NCBI GenBank assembly: GCA_044508265.1 | Contig: JBIQIB010000005.1 | Coordinates: 11,153-75,152, forward strand | Direction of reading: 5' to 3' | Length of the DNA: 64,000 nt | DNA from: JAEZDP01 sp044508265 | GTDB taxonomy: Bacteria > Acidobacteriota > Vicinamibacteria > Vicinamibacterales > Vicinamibacteraceae | Shown here: piece after piece, positions 1 to 10,445 of the stretch | Numbering within the stretch: the stretch's first letter is position 1 | Layout of the letters: each line of letters opens with the position of its first letter | Notes under the pieces: model-generated | Told to the model about the DNA's origin: nothing | Database searches by the model: none | Seen by the model: only the letters and a program-made list of their open reading frames with translations | Position numbers and translations under genes: made by a program

Positions 1-1
1 C

Positions 2-784
2 GCCGCATCCGAACTCCAGGTGCCGGACCTCCTGCACCGCCGGGACATCGTCGACGGGTTCATCCTGTCGGGGCCCCATGCGCAGAACCTGCTCGACGTG
101 CTCGAGGCCACGGGCCAGCCCGTGGCCGTCCAGGGCAACAACCTGGTCGGGCAGTGGGACCGCGGCGCCGTGGACGTCGTGGACTACGACGACGTGGACG
201 GCTCGTATCAGATGACGCGCTACCTCCTGTCGCTCGGCCACCGCGACATCTGGTTCGTCGGCAACAGACGGTATCCGTGGTTCGACCGCTGCTACGACGG
301 CTTTGCCCGGGCCATGGCGGAGGAGCGCTGCGCCGCGCCGTCGATGTCGCCCGACAGCGACCAGCCGCGTGAAGCGGGATACCTCGGGACGAAGTCGCTG
401 CTCACGAGCGGCCGGCCGGTGACGGCAATCTTCGCCGGCTCCGACGGGGTCGCCCAGGGCGCCTGCGAAGCGCTTCGCGACTCGGGCCGGCGCGTCCCCG
501 ACGACGTGAGCGTCGTCGGGCTCGACGACATCGAGGCGGCGACGATGCACCCGCGACTCACCACGGTGCACATCTTCCTCGAGCAGATCGGGCGGCAACT
601 CGCCGACATGGTCATCACCCGCATCGCCGAGCCCGACCTGGCCGCGCGCTACGCGATGGTGCCGACGCGCCTGGTCAAGGGCCAATCGAGCCAGCCGCCG
701 CCCGGCGTGCGTCCGCAGGCCGCGGAGACGCACCACGCGCCCATCCTGTCGGAGGTCCAGCCGCTGACGCGGCGCATGTCATGA
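2..784 (+). CDS. LacI-family transcriptional regulator, 5'-truncated by the window edge
   Basis: The reading frame is open from the first bases of the window, so the N-terminal helix-turn-helix lies outside it. About 260 residues remain and match the periplasmic-binding-protein-like effector domain of LacI/GalR regulators: DGFILSG near the visible start, then RYLLSLGHRDIWFVG, TAIFAGSDGVAQGACEALR, RVPDDVSVVGLDDIEAATM and the HPRLTTVHI stretch, in family order. A GTG at 20 is in frame but lies inside the domain and is not the true start. The stop overlaps the ATG of the NagB-like gene by four bases (ATGA), so the regulator is probably co-transcribed with that gene and the oxidoreductase and may respond to a sugar or sugar phosphate they handle. 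The effector is unknown. Confidence 0.85.
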   Translation, partial: AASELQVPDLLHRRDIVDGFILSGPHAQNLLDVLEATGQPVAVQGNNLVGQWDRGAVDVVDYDDVDGSYQMTRYLLSLGHRDIWFVGNRRYPWFDRCYDGFARAMAEERCAAPSMSPDSDQPREAGYLGTKSLLTSGRPVTAIFAGSDGVAQGACEALRDSGRRVPDDVSVVGLDDIEAATMHPRLTTVHIFLEQIGRQLADMVITRIAEPDLAARYAMVPTRLVKGQSSQPPPGVRPQAAETHHAPILSEVQPLTRRMS

Positions 785-1617
785 GCACGTCCCCTTACCA
801 GTTCACGGTCGACACGGCGCGCGTGACCGTGCATCTCACGTCACGACACCTCGGCGAGGCGACGGCGGCGCAGGTGGCCGGCCTCATCGCCGACGCGGTC
901 GCCACGTCCGGCGTGGCGCGGATCATCATCGGGACCGGCCCGTCGCAGGCGGAGTTCATCGCCGCGCTCGTCGCCCGTCAGGACGTGCCGTGGGACGCCG
1001 TCGAGGTGTTCCACATGGACGAGTACCTCGGCATGCCGGTCACGCATCCGGCCAGCTTCCGGCGGTGGCTGCGGACGCACCTGACCGACCGCGTGGCGGT
1101 GCGGGCGTCGTACGAGCTCGATGGCGATGCCGCGGACGTCGACGCCGAGATCGAACGCTACGGCGCGCTGCTGCAGGCCGCGCCGATCGACGTCAGCTGC
1201 GTGGGGTTCGGCGAGAACGGCCATCTCGCGTTCAACGATCCGCCCGTCGCCGACTTCGCCGACCCCGCGACGGTCAAGCGCGTGACGCTCGACGAGCGCT
1301 GCCGGCTGCAGCAGGTGGGTGAGGGCCACTTCCCGTCGCTCGAGGAGGCACCCACGACGGCGCTCACCGTCACCGTGCCTGCGCTGCTGCGCGCCAGGAC
1401 CGTCGTCGCCTGCGTGCCGGAGCGCCGCAAGGCCGCCGCCGTGCGCGACGCCCTCGAAGGGCCGATTGCGACGGCGTGCCCGGCCTCGGCGCTGCGGACG
1501 CATCCGCGCGCGTTCGTACACCTGGACCTCGAGGCGGCGTCGCTCCTGAACGCCGCCCGCGCCCTTCCCGGCCGCGACGCCCCGCCGTCGCCGCCTTCCA
1601 CGAAAGGACAAGCGTAA
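781..1617 (+). CDS. Glucosamine-6-phosphate deaminase-like protein (NagB/sugar-phosphate isomerase fold)
   Basis: A 278-residue member of the glucosamine/galactosamine-6-phosphate isomerase family. Visible hallmarks are GTGPSQAEFIAAL (phosphate loop), FHMDEYLGM with the catalytic Asp of the NMDEY motif, and GFGENGHLAFNDPP with the active-site His. The last motif reads NDP where the canonical enzyme has NEP, so one acidic catalytic residue is Asp rather than Glu. Family knowledge gives cytoplasmic conversion of glucosamine-6-phosphate to fructose-6-phosphate and ammonia; the exact sugar here is inferred. It sits between a LacI-type regulator and an exported oxidoreductase with overlapping ends, implying one transcript. 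A second, more canonical NagB lies at 40925, so this copy may use a different amino-sugar phosphate. Confidence 0.8.
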   Translation: MSTSPYQFTVDTARVTVHLTSRHLGEATAAQVAGLIADAVATSGVARIIIGTGPSQAEFIAALVARQDVPWDAVEVFHMDEYLGMPVTHPASFRRWLRTHLTDRVAVRASYELDGDAADVDAEIERYGALLQAAPIDVSCVGFGENGHLAFNDPPVADFADPATVKRVTLDERCRLQQVGEGHFPSLEEAPTTALTVTVPALLRARTVVACVPERRKAAAVRDALEGPIATACPASALRTHPRAFVHLDLEAASLLNAARALPGRDAPPSPPSTKGQA

Positions 1618-2636
1618 TGAGACGTGCGTGTGGACTGGTGATCGCCCTGGTGGCCACGCTCGGCCTGGCCTGGCCGGCAATGGTGCAGGCCCAGACGCCT
1701 GCCGCGCCGCTGCGTGTGGGGCTGATCGGGCTCGACACCTCGCATGTGGTGGCCTTCACGCAGCTGCTCAACGACCCGTCGCACACGGATCACGTGCCCG
1801 GCGCGCGCGTCGTGGCGGCCTTCAAGGGCGGCAGCCCTGACGTCGAGGCCAGCGCCACCCGCGTGGACGGCTTCACGGCGACGCTGCGCGACAAGTGGCA
1901 GATCGAGATCGTGCCGACCATCGAGGCGATGCTGCCGAAGGTGGACGTCGTGATGCTCACGAGCGTGGACGGCCGCGTGCACCTCGAGCAGGCGCGGCCC
2001 GTGATCGCCGCGCGCAAGCCGCTCTTCATCGACAAGCCGATGGCCGGCAGCTACAAGGACGCCGCGGAGATCGTGCGGCTCGCCAAGGCCAACGGCACGC
2101 CGGTCTTCAGCGCCTCGTCGCGACGGTTCACCGAGGACGTGCAGGGGCTGGTGACCGACGCGAGCGTCGGGCGCGTGCTCGGCGCGATGACGTTCGGTCC
2201 CGCCGCGCTGGAGCCGCACCATCCCGACCTGTTCTGGTACGGCGTGCACGCGGTCGAGACGCTCTACACGATCATGGGCCCGGGCTGCGTGAAGGTCACG
2301 CGTACGCACACCGACGGCACCGACGTGGTGGTGGGGGAGTGGAGTGACGGCCGGATCGGCACCGTGCGCGGGCTGCGCGACGGCAAGTCGGGCTACGGAC
2401 AGATCGCCTATGGCAGCGACGGCATCGTCATCACGACGCCGGAAAGCGCCGCGGCCATCCAGAAGCCGCGCGCCGGCTACTACGGGCTGCTCGTGAGGAT
2501 GATCGACTTCTTCAAGACCGGCACGCCGCCGGTCACGCCGGAAGAGACGCTGGAGACGCTGGCGTTCATGGAGGCCGCCGACCTGAGCAAGGCACGCGGC
2601 GGCGCCCCGGTGCCGCTCTCGGAAGTCACCCGGTAA
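1617..2636 (+). CDS. Exported Gfo/Idh/MocA-family oxidoreductase
   Basis: 339 residues. The ATG at 1617 shares its A with the TAA of the upstream gene. An N-terminal signal peptide (MRRACGLVIALVATLG through about VQAQ) precedes a Rossmann domain beginning PLRVGLIGLDTSH; the usual GxGxxG is replaced by GLIGLD. The family Lys-Pro motif is present as FIDKPMAG, and the C-terminal half has the substrate-binding fold (HPDLFWYGVHAVETLY). The family performs NAD(P)-dependent redox chemistry on sugars and inositols. Periplasmic Gfo/Idh proteins with signal peptides exist, usually with tightly bound cofactor. The substrate is unknown. The operon with a NagB-like deaminase and a LacI regulator suggests a sugar or amino sugar. 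Two palindromic repeats in opposite orientation follow the stop. Confidence 0.75.
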   Translation: MRRACGLVIALVATLGLAWPAMVQAQTPAAPLRVGLIGLDTSHVVAFTQLLNDPSHTDHVPGARVVAAFKGGSPDVEASATRVDGFTATLRDKWQIEIVPTIEAMLPKVDVVMLTSVDGRVHLEQARPVIAARKPLFIDKPMAGSYKDAAEIVRLAKANGTPVFSASSRRFTEDVQGLVTDASVGRVLGAMTFGPAALEPHHPDLFWYGVHAVETLYTIMGPGCVKVTRTHTDGTDVVVGEWSDGRIGTVRGLRDGKSGYGQIAYGSDGIVITTPESAAAIQKPRAGYYGLLVRMIDFFKTGTPPVTPEETLETLAFMEAADLSKARGGAPVPLSEVTR

Positions 2637-2649
2637 TCGAAGAACGGCT

Positions 2650-2676
2650 CGGTAGGGACGGCTCTCTGAGCCGTCC
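2650..2676 (+). repeat. Dispersed palindromic repeat, copy 1 (forward)
   Basis: CGGTAG followed by a 9-bp perfect stem, GGACGGCTC-TCT-GAGCCGTCC (2656-2676). It starts 14 bases after the oxidoreductase stop and could act as a hairpin 3' end, although no T-run follows. It belongs to a family with further copies at 2711, 3661, 3691, 17369, 35211, 51251 and 51394. Confidence 0.85.
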
Positions 2677-2710
2677 TCCGCGTCTTTCTCACCCCTTCAG
2701 GTTGGACAGG

Positions 2711-2738
2711 GGACGGCTCGGAGAGCCGTCCCTACCGA
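2711..2738 (-). repeat. Dispersed palindromic repeat, copy 2 (reverse)
   Basis: GGACGGCTC-GGA-GAGCCGTCC followed by CTACCGA, the reverse complement of the family consensus. It faces copy 1, so the pair brackets the junction between the convergent oxidoreductase and PIG-L genes. A partial extra piece, GTCCCTACCGAG, follows at 2740-2751. Confidence 0.85.
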
Positions 2739-2757
2739 GCGTCCCTACCGAGTGTCG

Positions 2758-3648
2758 TCAGAACGTGGGGAACATCGCCTTCAGCTGTTCGATCGGCACC
2801 TGACGTCCGTACTGATTGAACTTGAACGCCTCGGCGTACTGCACCTTGCTGCCGCGCTCCTGCCCGTACAGTTCGATCAGCTTGTCGCGGTACTGGTCGG
2901 CCACGGCCGCCACGCGCCGCTTGTGGTTGTTGAGGATGTGCGCGGCGCGCTCGGCGTCGCCTTCCGGCACGTTCCGCCCGTAGCGCGCGCCCCACGAGTC
3001 CTTGTCGGCAAACTGCGACGGCATCGCCGACACGCACTGCCACTTCTTCTCGGCCGACGCGCCGATGTCCACGACGATGTCGGGCACGAACGGCAGGGGA
3101 TCCTCGAAGCCGTCGGAGTACTGCAGGAAGATCGGGTTGCCCTGCGTGGGCGGCGTGTCGGGCACGAAGAACGGCGCGGCCACGACCACGGCCGCGTCGT
3201 TGAGCAGCACGCCGACGTACCGGTGGTCCGGGTGGTAGTCGTAGGGCCGGTGGCCCATGACGATGTCGGCCTGCCAGTCGCGAATCTTCCGCGCGACCTG
3301 CTTGCGCGTCTGGAGGTCGGGCACGAGCTCGCCGTCATGGATGTCCATGACGTCCGTCGTGATGCCCAGGATGCGCGCGCACTCCTGCACTTCCTTGTAC
3401 CGGCGCTGGGCGAGCGGGCCGCCGGCCTGCGAGAAGTGGCCGATGTCGCCGTTGGTCATCGCGACGAACTTCACCTTGTGGCCGTTGGCCGCCCAGAGCG
3501 CCGCCACGCCGGCCGCCTTCAGCTCGGCGTCGTCAGGATGCGCGCCGAACGCGATGATGTTGAGAGGGCGCGGCGTCGACGGTTGCAGCGCAGCCGCCGA
3601 CACGCCGAGCGCGGCGACGGCGATGAAGGCACACAGTATCTGTTTCAT
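2758..3648 (-). CDS. Exported PIG-L/LmbE-family N-acetylglucosaminyl deacetylase-like protein, copy A
   Basis: 296 residues with a signal peptide (MKQILCAFIAVAALGVSAAA). The zinc-binding AHPDD motif of PIG-L/LmbE deacetylases is in IIAFGAHPDDAELKAAG at about residues 32-48, and a distal histidine motif is in HRPYDYHPDHRY. Family members remove acetyl groups from GlcNAc-containing lipids, mycothiol precursors or related substrates using a divalent metal. The exported location suggests an extracytoplasmic glycan or small-molecule substrate, which cannot be read from sequence. It is a close tandem paralogue of the gene at 3742 (same length, near-identical through most of the protein, both ending MFPTF). 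Confidence 0.85.
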   Translation of the reverse strand: MKQILCAFIAVAALGVSAAALQPSTPRPLNIIAFGAHPDDAELKAAGVAALWAANGHKVKFVAMTNGDIGHFSQAGGPLAQRRYKEVQECARILGITTDVMDIHDGELVPDLQTRKQVARKIRDWQADIVMGHRPYDYHPDHRYVGVLLNDAAVVVAAPFFVPDTPPTQGNPIFLQYSDGFEDPLPFVPDIVVDIGASAEKKWQCVSAMPSQFADKDSWGARYGRNVPEGDAERAAHILNNHKRRVAAVADQYRDKLIELYGQERGSKVQYAEAFKFNQYGRQVPIEQLKAMFPTF

Positions 3649-3660
3649 GGATCTCCTCGA

Positions 3661-3716
3661 GGTAGGGACGGCTCCCCGAGCCGTCCTGAAGGTAGGGACG
3701 GCTCTCCGAGCCGTCC
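3661..3716 (+). repeat. Dispersed palindromic repeat, copies 3 and 4 in tandem
   Basis: Two direct copies with a 30-bp period: GGTAG + GGACGGCTC-CCC-GAGCCGTCC at 3661-3686 and GGTAG + GGACGGCTC-TCC-GAGCCGTCC at 3691-3716. They occupy almost the whole spacer between the tandem PIG-L genes, just upstream of copy A. Loop bases differ (CCC, TCC) while both stem arms are kept, which suggests the hairpin is what is conserved. Confidence 0.85.
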
Positions 3717-3741
3717 ATCATGTCTCGAATCCCCGTCCGCG

Positions 3742-4632
3742 TCAGAACGTGGGGAACATCTGCTTCAGCTGCTCGACCGACGCCCCACGTCCGTACTGAT
3801 TCACCTGGAACGCCTCGGCGTAGCGCACCTTGCTGCCGCGCTCCTGTCCGTACAGCTCGATCAGCTTGTCGCGATAGGCGTCCGCGACGGCAGCCGTCCG
3901 TCCCTGGGCGAGCTTCAGCAGGTACGCCGGACGCTCGGCGTCGCTGTCGGGGACGTCGGGACGCGTCCGTCCCTGCCACGAGTCACGATCGCCGAACTGC
4001 GACGGCATCGCGGAGATGCACTGCCACTTCTTGTCGGCCGACGCGCCGATGTCCACGACGATGTCGGGCGCGAATGGCTTCGGGTCTTCGAAGTTGTCCG
4101 AGTAGGAGAGGAAGATCGGGTTGCCGCGCGTCGGCGGCGTGTCGGGCACGAAGAACGGCGCCGCGACGACGACGGCCGCGTCGTTGAGGAGGACGCCCGT
4201 ATAGCGATGGTCGGGATGATAGTCGTACGGCCGATGCCCCATGACGATGTCGGCCTGCCAGTCGCGAATCTTGCGGGCGACCTGCCGCCGCGTCTCGAGG
4301 TCGGGGACGAGCTCGCCGTCGTGGATGTCGAAGACGTCAGTGGTGATGCCGAGGATGCGGGCGCACTCCTGCACTTCCTTGTAGCGCCGTTGCGCCAGCG
4401 GGCCGCCCGCCTGCGCGAAGTGGCCGATGTCGCCGTTGGTCATGGCGACGAACTTCACCTTGTGGCCTTCGGCCGCCCAGAGCGCGGCAACGCCTGCGGC
4501 CTTCAGTTCGGCGTCGTCGGGATGTGCGCCGAAGGCGATGATGCGGAGCGATTGCGGAGTGGCCGGCTGCAGCGCCGCGGCGGACACGCCGAGGAGGGCT
4601 ACAGCCATGACAGAGGAGAGGATCTGTTTCAT
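3742..4632 (-). CDS. Exported PIG-L/LmbE-family deacetylase-like protein, copy B
   Basis: 296 residues, with a signal peptide (MKQILSSVMAVALLGVSAAA), the zinc motif AHPDD, and HRPYDYHPDHRY as in copy A. Most divergence between the copies lies in the signal peptide and in the region following WQC (for example GRTRPDVPDSDAERPAYLLK here), so the pair arose by tandem duplication and is diverging in one surface region. A -10-like TAGTAT (minus strand, 4639-4644) sits six bases from the ATG with no Shine-Dalgarno sequence, suggesting a leaderless transcript. Copy A probably follows on the same message through the repeat-filled spacer. Substrate unknown. Confidence 0.85.
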   Translation of the reverse strand: MKQILSSVMAVALLGVSAAALQPATPQSLRIIAFGAHPDDAELKAAGVAALWAAEGHKVKFVAMTNGDIGHFAQAGGPLAQRRYKEVQECARILGITTDVFDIHDGELVPDLETRRQVARKIRDWQADIVMGHRPYDYHPDHRYTGVLLNDAAVVVAAPFFVPDTPPTRGNPIFLSYSDNFEDPKPFAPDIVVDIGASADKKWQCISAMPSQFGDRDSWQGRTRPDVPDSDAERPAYLLKLAQGRTAAVADAYRDKLIELYGQERGSKVRYAEAFQVNQYGRGASVEQLKQMFPTF

Positions 4633-4638
4633 CCGGGC

Positions 4639-4644
4639 ATACTA
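4639..4644 (-). promoter_or_regulatory. Candidate -10 element for a leaderless PIG-L transcript
   Basis: On the minus strand TAGTAT is followed by GCCCGG and then the ATG at 4632. A 6-base gap from -10 box to start codon puts the transcription start at or next to the A of ATG. No -35 or Shine-Dalgarno sequence is evident. Sequence pattern only. Confidence 0.35.
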
Positions 4645-4684
4645 CTGCGCCCGCGCCTCGTCCGACCAGCCTGGCCCGGCGTTC

Positions 4685-6217
4685 CTACCGCTCGACGCGG
4701 TAGTTCGGCGCTTCCTGCGTGATGATCACGTCGTGCACGTGGCCCTCGCGGACGCCCGCACTGGTCACGCGCACCAGCTGCGCCTCACGCTGCAGCTGCT
4801 CGATGCTGGCGCACCCGCAGTAGCCCATACCCGCACGCAGGCCGCCCACCAGCTGGTGCATCATCGCCGCCACGCTGCCCTTGTGCGCGACACGGCCCTC
4901 GATGCCCTCGGGCACGAGCTTGTCGGTGCCTTCACCTGTCGTCGCGTTCAGCTCGAACTCGTCCTGGAAGTAGCGGTCGCGGCTGCCGCGGCGCATCGCA
5001 CCGATGGACCCCATGCCGCGGTACTCCTTGAACGAGCGGCCCTGATAGAGGATCACCTCGCCCGGGCTCTCGTCGGTGCCGGCAAACAGGCTGCCGACCA
5101 TCACCGCGCTGCCGCCGACGGCCATCGCCTTGGTGATGTCGCCGGAGTAGCGGATGCCGCCGTCCGCGATCACGGGAATGCCGCGCTCGCGCGCGACCTG
5201 CGCGCACTCGGCCACCGCCGTGATCATCGGCACGCCGATGCCCGCGATGATCCGCGTGGTGCAGATCGACCCGGCGCCGATGCCGACCTTCACCGCGTCG
5301 ACGCCGATGTCGATCAGGTCGCGCGTCGCGTCGCCCGTGGCGACGTTGCCGGCGACGACGTCCACGTCGGTGAAGCGGTCGCGGATCCGCTGCACCATGC
5401 GCATGACGCCGGCGGAGTGGCCGTGCGCCGTGTCGATCACGAGCACGTCCACGTGCGCCTGCACGAGCGCCTCGGCGCGCTCCATCGTGTCGGCGGCAAT
5501 GCCGATGGCGGCCCCGACGCGGAGCCGGCCCAGGGCGTCCTTCGACGCGGTGGGGTACTTGATGGCCTTCTGGATGTCCTTGACGGTGATGAGGCCCTTG
5601 AGGCGGAAGTCCGCGTCGACGACCAGCAGCTTCTCGACCTTGTGGGTGTGCAGGATGTCCTGCGCCTGATCCAGCGTCGTGCCGACGGGCACCGTAATCA
5701 GGTTCTCACGCGTCATGATGTCGGCGATCGGCCGCTCGAGGCGCGTCTCGAACCGCAGGTCGCGGTTGGTCAGGATGCCGACCAGCCGGCCCTCGCGGCT
5801 GCCGTCGTCGGTGATCGGCACGCCGGAGATGCGGAAGCGGCGCATCAGCTGCAGCGCCTCGTGGATCGAGTGCCGCGGCGACAGCGTGATCGGGTTGACG
5901 ATCATCCCGCTCTCGGAGCGCTTGACCCGATCGACTTCCTGCGCCTGATCCTCGATCGAGAGGTTCTTGTGGATGACGCCGAGCCCGCCCTGCTGCGCCA
6001 TCGCGATGGCCAGCGACGACTCGGTCACCGTGTCCATGGCCGCGCTGACGAGCGGGACGTTCAGGCGGATGTTCCGGGTGAACTGGCTCGAGATGTCCAC
6101 CTGGCTCGGCAGCACCTCCGAGCGCCGGGGCACGAGCAGTACGTCGTCGAAGGTCAATGCGGTCCGCAGCCCGCGCTCCACCTGCTCGGCCGGGGTGATG
6201 GCCGACAGCGTTTCCAT
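4685..6217 (-). CDS. guaB: Inosine-5'-monophosphate dehydrogenase
   Basis: 510 residues, close to the usual ~490. It catalyses the NAD-dependent oxidation of IMP to XMP, the committed step of guanine nucleotide synthesis, in the cytosol. Visible features are the N-terminal barrel start (ALTFDDVLLVPRRSEVLPS), two CBS domains inserted at about residues 100-220, the catalytic loop GIGAGSICTTR with the nucleophilic Cys near 318, and the flap with YRGMGSIGAM. The ATG chosen (METLSA) lies two bases after the secA stop. An ATG 24 bases further upstream (MPRSR) would overlap the end of secA and is less likely. The tight spacing implies co-transcription with secA. Confidence 0.95.
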   Translation of the reverse strand: METLSAITPAEQVERGLRTALTFDDVLLVPRRSEVLPSQVDISSQFTRNIRLNVPLVSAAMDTVTESSLAIAMAQQGGLGVIHKNLSIEDQAQEVDRVKRSESGMIVNPITLSPRHSIHEALQLMRRFRISGVPITDDGSREGRLVGILTNRDLRFETRLERPIADIMTRENLITVPVGTTLDQAQDILHTHKVEKLLVVDADFRLKGLITVKDIQKAIKYPTASKDALGRLRVGAAIGIAADTMERAEALVQAHVDVLVIDTAHGHSAGVMRMVQRIRDRFTDVDVVAGNVATGDATRDLIDIGVDAVKVGIGAGSICTTRIIAGIGVPMITAVAECAQVARERGIPVIADGGIRYSGDITKAMAVGGSAVMVGSLFAGTDESPGEVILYQGRSFKEYRGMGSIGAMRRGSRDRYFQDEFELNATTGEGTDKLVPEGIEGRVAHKGSVAAMMHQLVGGLRAGMGYCGCASIEQLQREAQLVRVTSAGVREGHVHDVIITQEAPNYRVER

Positions 6218-6219
6218 GG

Positions 6220-9315
<3,096 letters not shown>

Positions 9316-9331
9316 AGAGGCTACCTGAGGA

Positions 9332-9349
9332 GGGCTCCGCCGGGAGCCC
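9332..9349 (-). terminator. Hairpin in the M23-secA spacer
   Basis: GGGCTCC-GCCG-GGAGCCC is a perfect 7-bp stem with a four-base loop. A smaller CAATC-TTCC-GATTG stem follows at 9352-9365. Both lie between the M23 gene and secA. They could end the upstream message or fold in the secA leader. No T-run is present. Confidence 0.35.
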
Positions 9350-9432
9350 TGCAATCTTCCGATTGTAGGGAACGCGCGGAAGCGAGGCAAGGCCGCGACG
9401 TCTGCGGGAGGCGGGGCAGGCGCCCCCGCGAC

Positions 9433-10341
9433 TCAGTCGGCCGCGCGGCTGACGAGGAACCCCAGGGGGTTGGTCGGGCGCCCGTCGATCCAGACTTCGT
9501 AGTGGAGGTGCGCACTCGTCGATCGGCCGGTGGAGCCGACGTAGCCGAGCACGTCGCCCCGGCGCACGGTGCGGCCGGGCCGGACGGCAAATCCTGAAAG
9601 GTGCGCGTAGCGGCTCTCGATCCCGTAGCCGTGGCTGACCGTGACGAGGTTGCCGTAGTCATGGTGGCGCTCCGCCTCCGTCACGACGCCGTCGGCCGTG
9701 GCGTACACGGGCTGGCCGTGGTCGGCCGAGATGTCGAGCCCGAGATGGCTGGCCGGGGCAGACGTGAAGGGGTCGCGACGGACGCCGTACCCGGAGCTCA
9801 GGCCACCGAAGGCAGGCCAGATGGCCGGGGTGGCCCGGGCCAGCGCCGCCTGCCGCGCGATCTGCGGTTTCGCCGACTCGAGTTCCGAGGCCAGCGTGCC
9901 GAGGATCTGGCGCAGCACCCCCATGCCGTCGGGCGTGGCCGACGGGCCGTTGAGCCGCTCGAGCAGCGCGGGCGACATCTCGGCCCCGCCGAGGGCCCGC
10001 TGCCGCACCCGCTTCGGCAGCCGCGCCATCGCGGCCGCTTCCGCGTCACTGGGGCGGAAGGCGTCGATGTCGTCGATGGCGGTCTGCAGCGTGTCGACCT
10101 GCTCGGCGAGGGCGCCCGTGGCGACGCGCATGCTCTCGTTCTCGAGGAGGAGCGACGCGCGCTGCGCCTCCCACACCTCGGCCTCCCACCGCGCCCTGGT
10201 CACCGCGCCCAGCGCCACCAGCGACGGGATCAGGGCGAGCACCGTCGCCGCGACGATCGCAGGACGCAGCGACAGCGTGAACCGGCGGACGACACCGGTG
10301 CGCCTGTCGGCAACGAGGATGGTGTAGCGCTTTGAGGCCAT
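9433..10341 (-). CDS. M23-family (LytM) peptidase with N-terminal membrane anchor
   Basis: 302 residues from the ATG at 10341 (MASKRYTILVADRRTG). One membrane segment (about residues 27-47, IVAATVLALIPSLVALGAV) is followed by a helical, probably coiled-coil, region and a C-terminal LytM domain. Zinc ligands are visible as HLGLDIS near 199 and HLHYEVW near 277. Such proteins are periplasmic endopeptidases cutting peptidoglycan cross-bridges, or inactive activators of amidases. Both His motifs are intact here, so it is probably active. It is in the same direction as secA downstream, with a hairpin-containing spacer. The frame is open upstream to 10668, but that extension is Arg/Pro-rich and unlike a leader. 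Confidence 0.85.
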   Translation of the reverse strand: MASKRYTILVADRRTGVVRRFTLSLRPAIVAATVLALIPSLVALGAVTRARWEAEVWEAQRASLLLENESMRVATGALAEQVDTLQTAIDDIDAFRPSDAEAAAMARLPKRVRQRALGGAEMSPALLERLNGPSATPDGMGVLRQILGTLASELESAKPQIARQAALARATPAIWPAFGGLSSGYGVRRDPFTSAPASHLGLDISADHGQPVYATADGVVTEAERHHDYGNLVTVSHGYGIESRYAHLSGFAVRPGRTVRRGDVLGYVGSTGRSTSAHLHYEVWIDGRPTNPLGFLVSRAAD

Positions 10342-10445
10342 TGACTGATGACGTCCGCGATTCCCGACGCGGGAACCGTCGCGGCGTGCGGGGCATGAAC
10401 GTTCGTCCGGCCCAAACCGAACGGGCCCCGGAACGACAGGCGAGT

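Noticed and set aside
9316..9390. Longer SecA starting at 9390
   Set aside because: The extra residues (Arg/Pro-rich) precede the conserved SecA N-terminus and cross the spacer hairpin.
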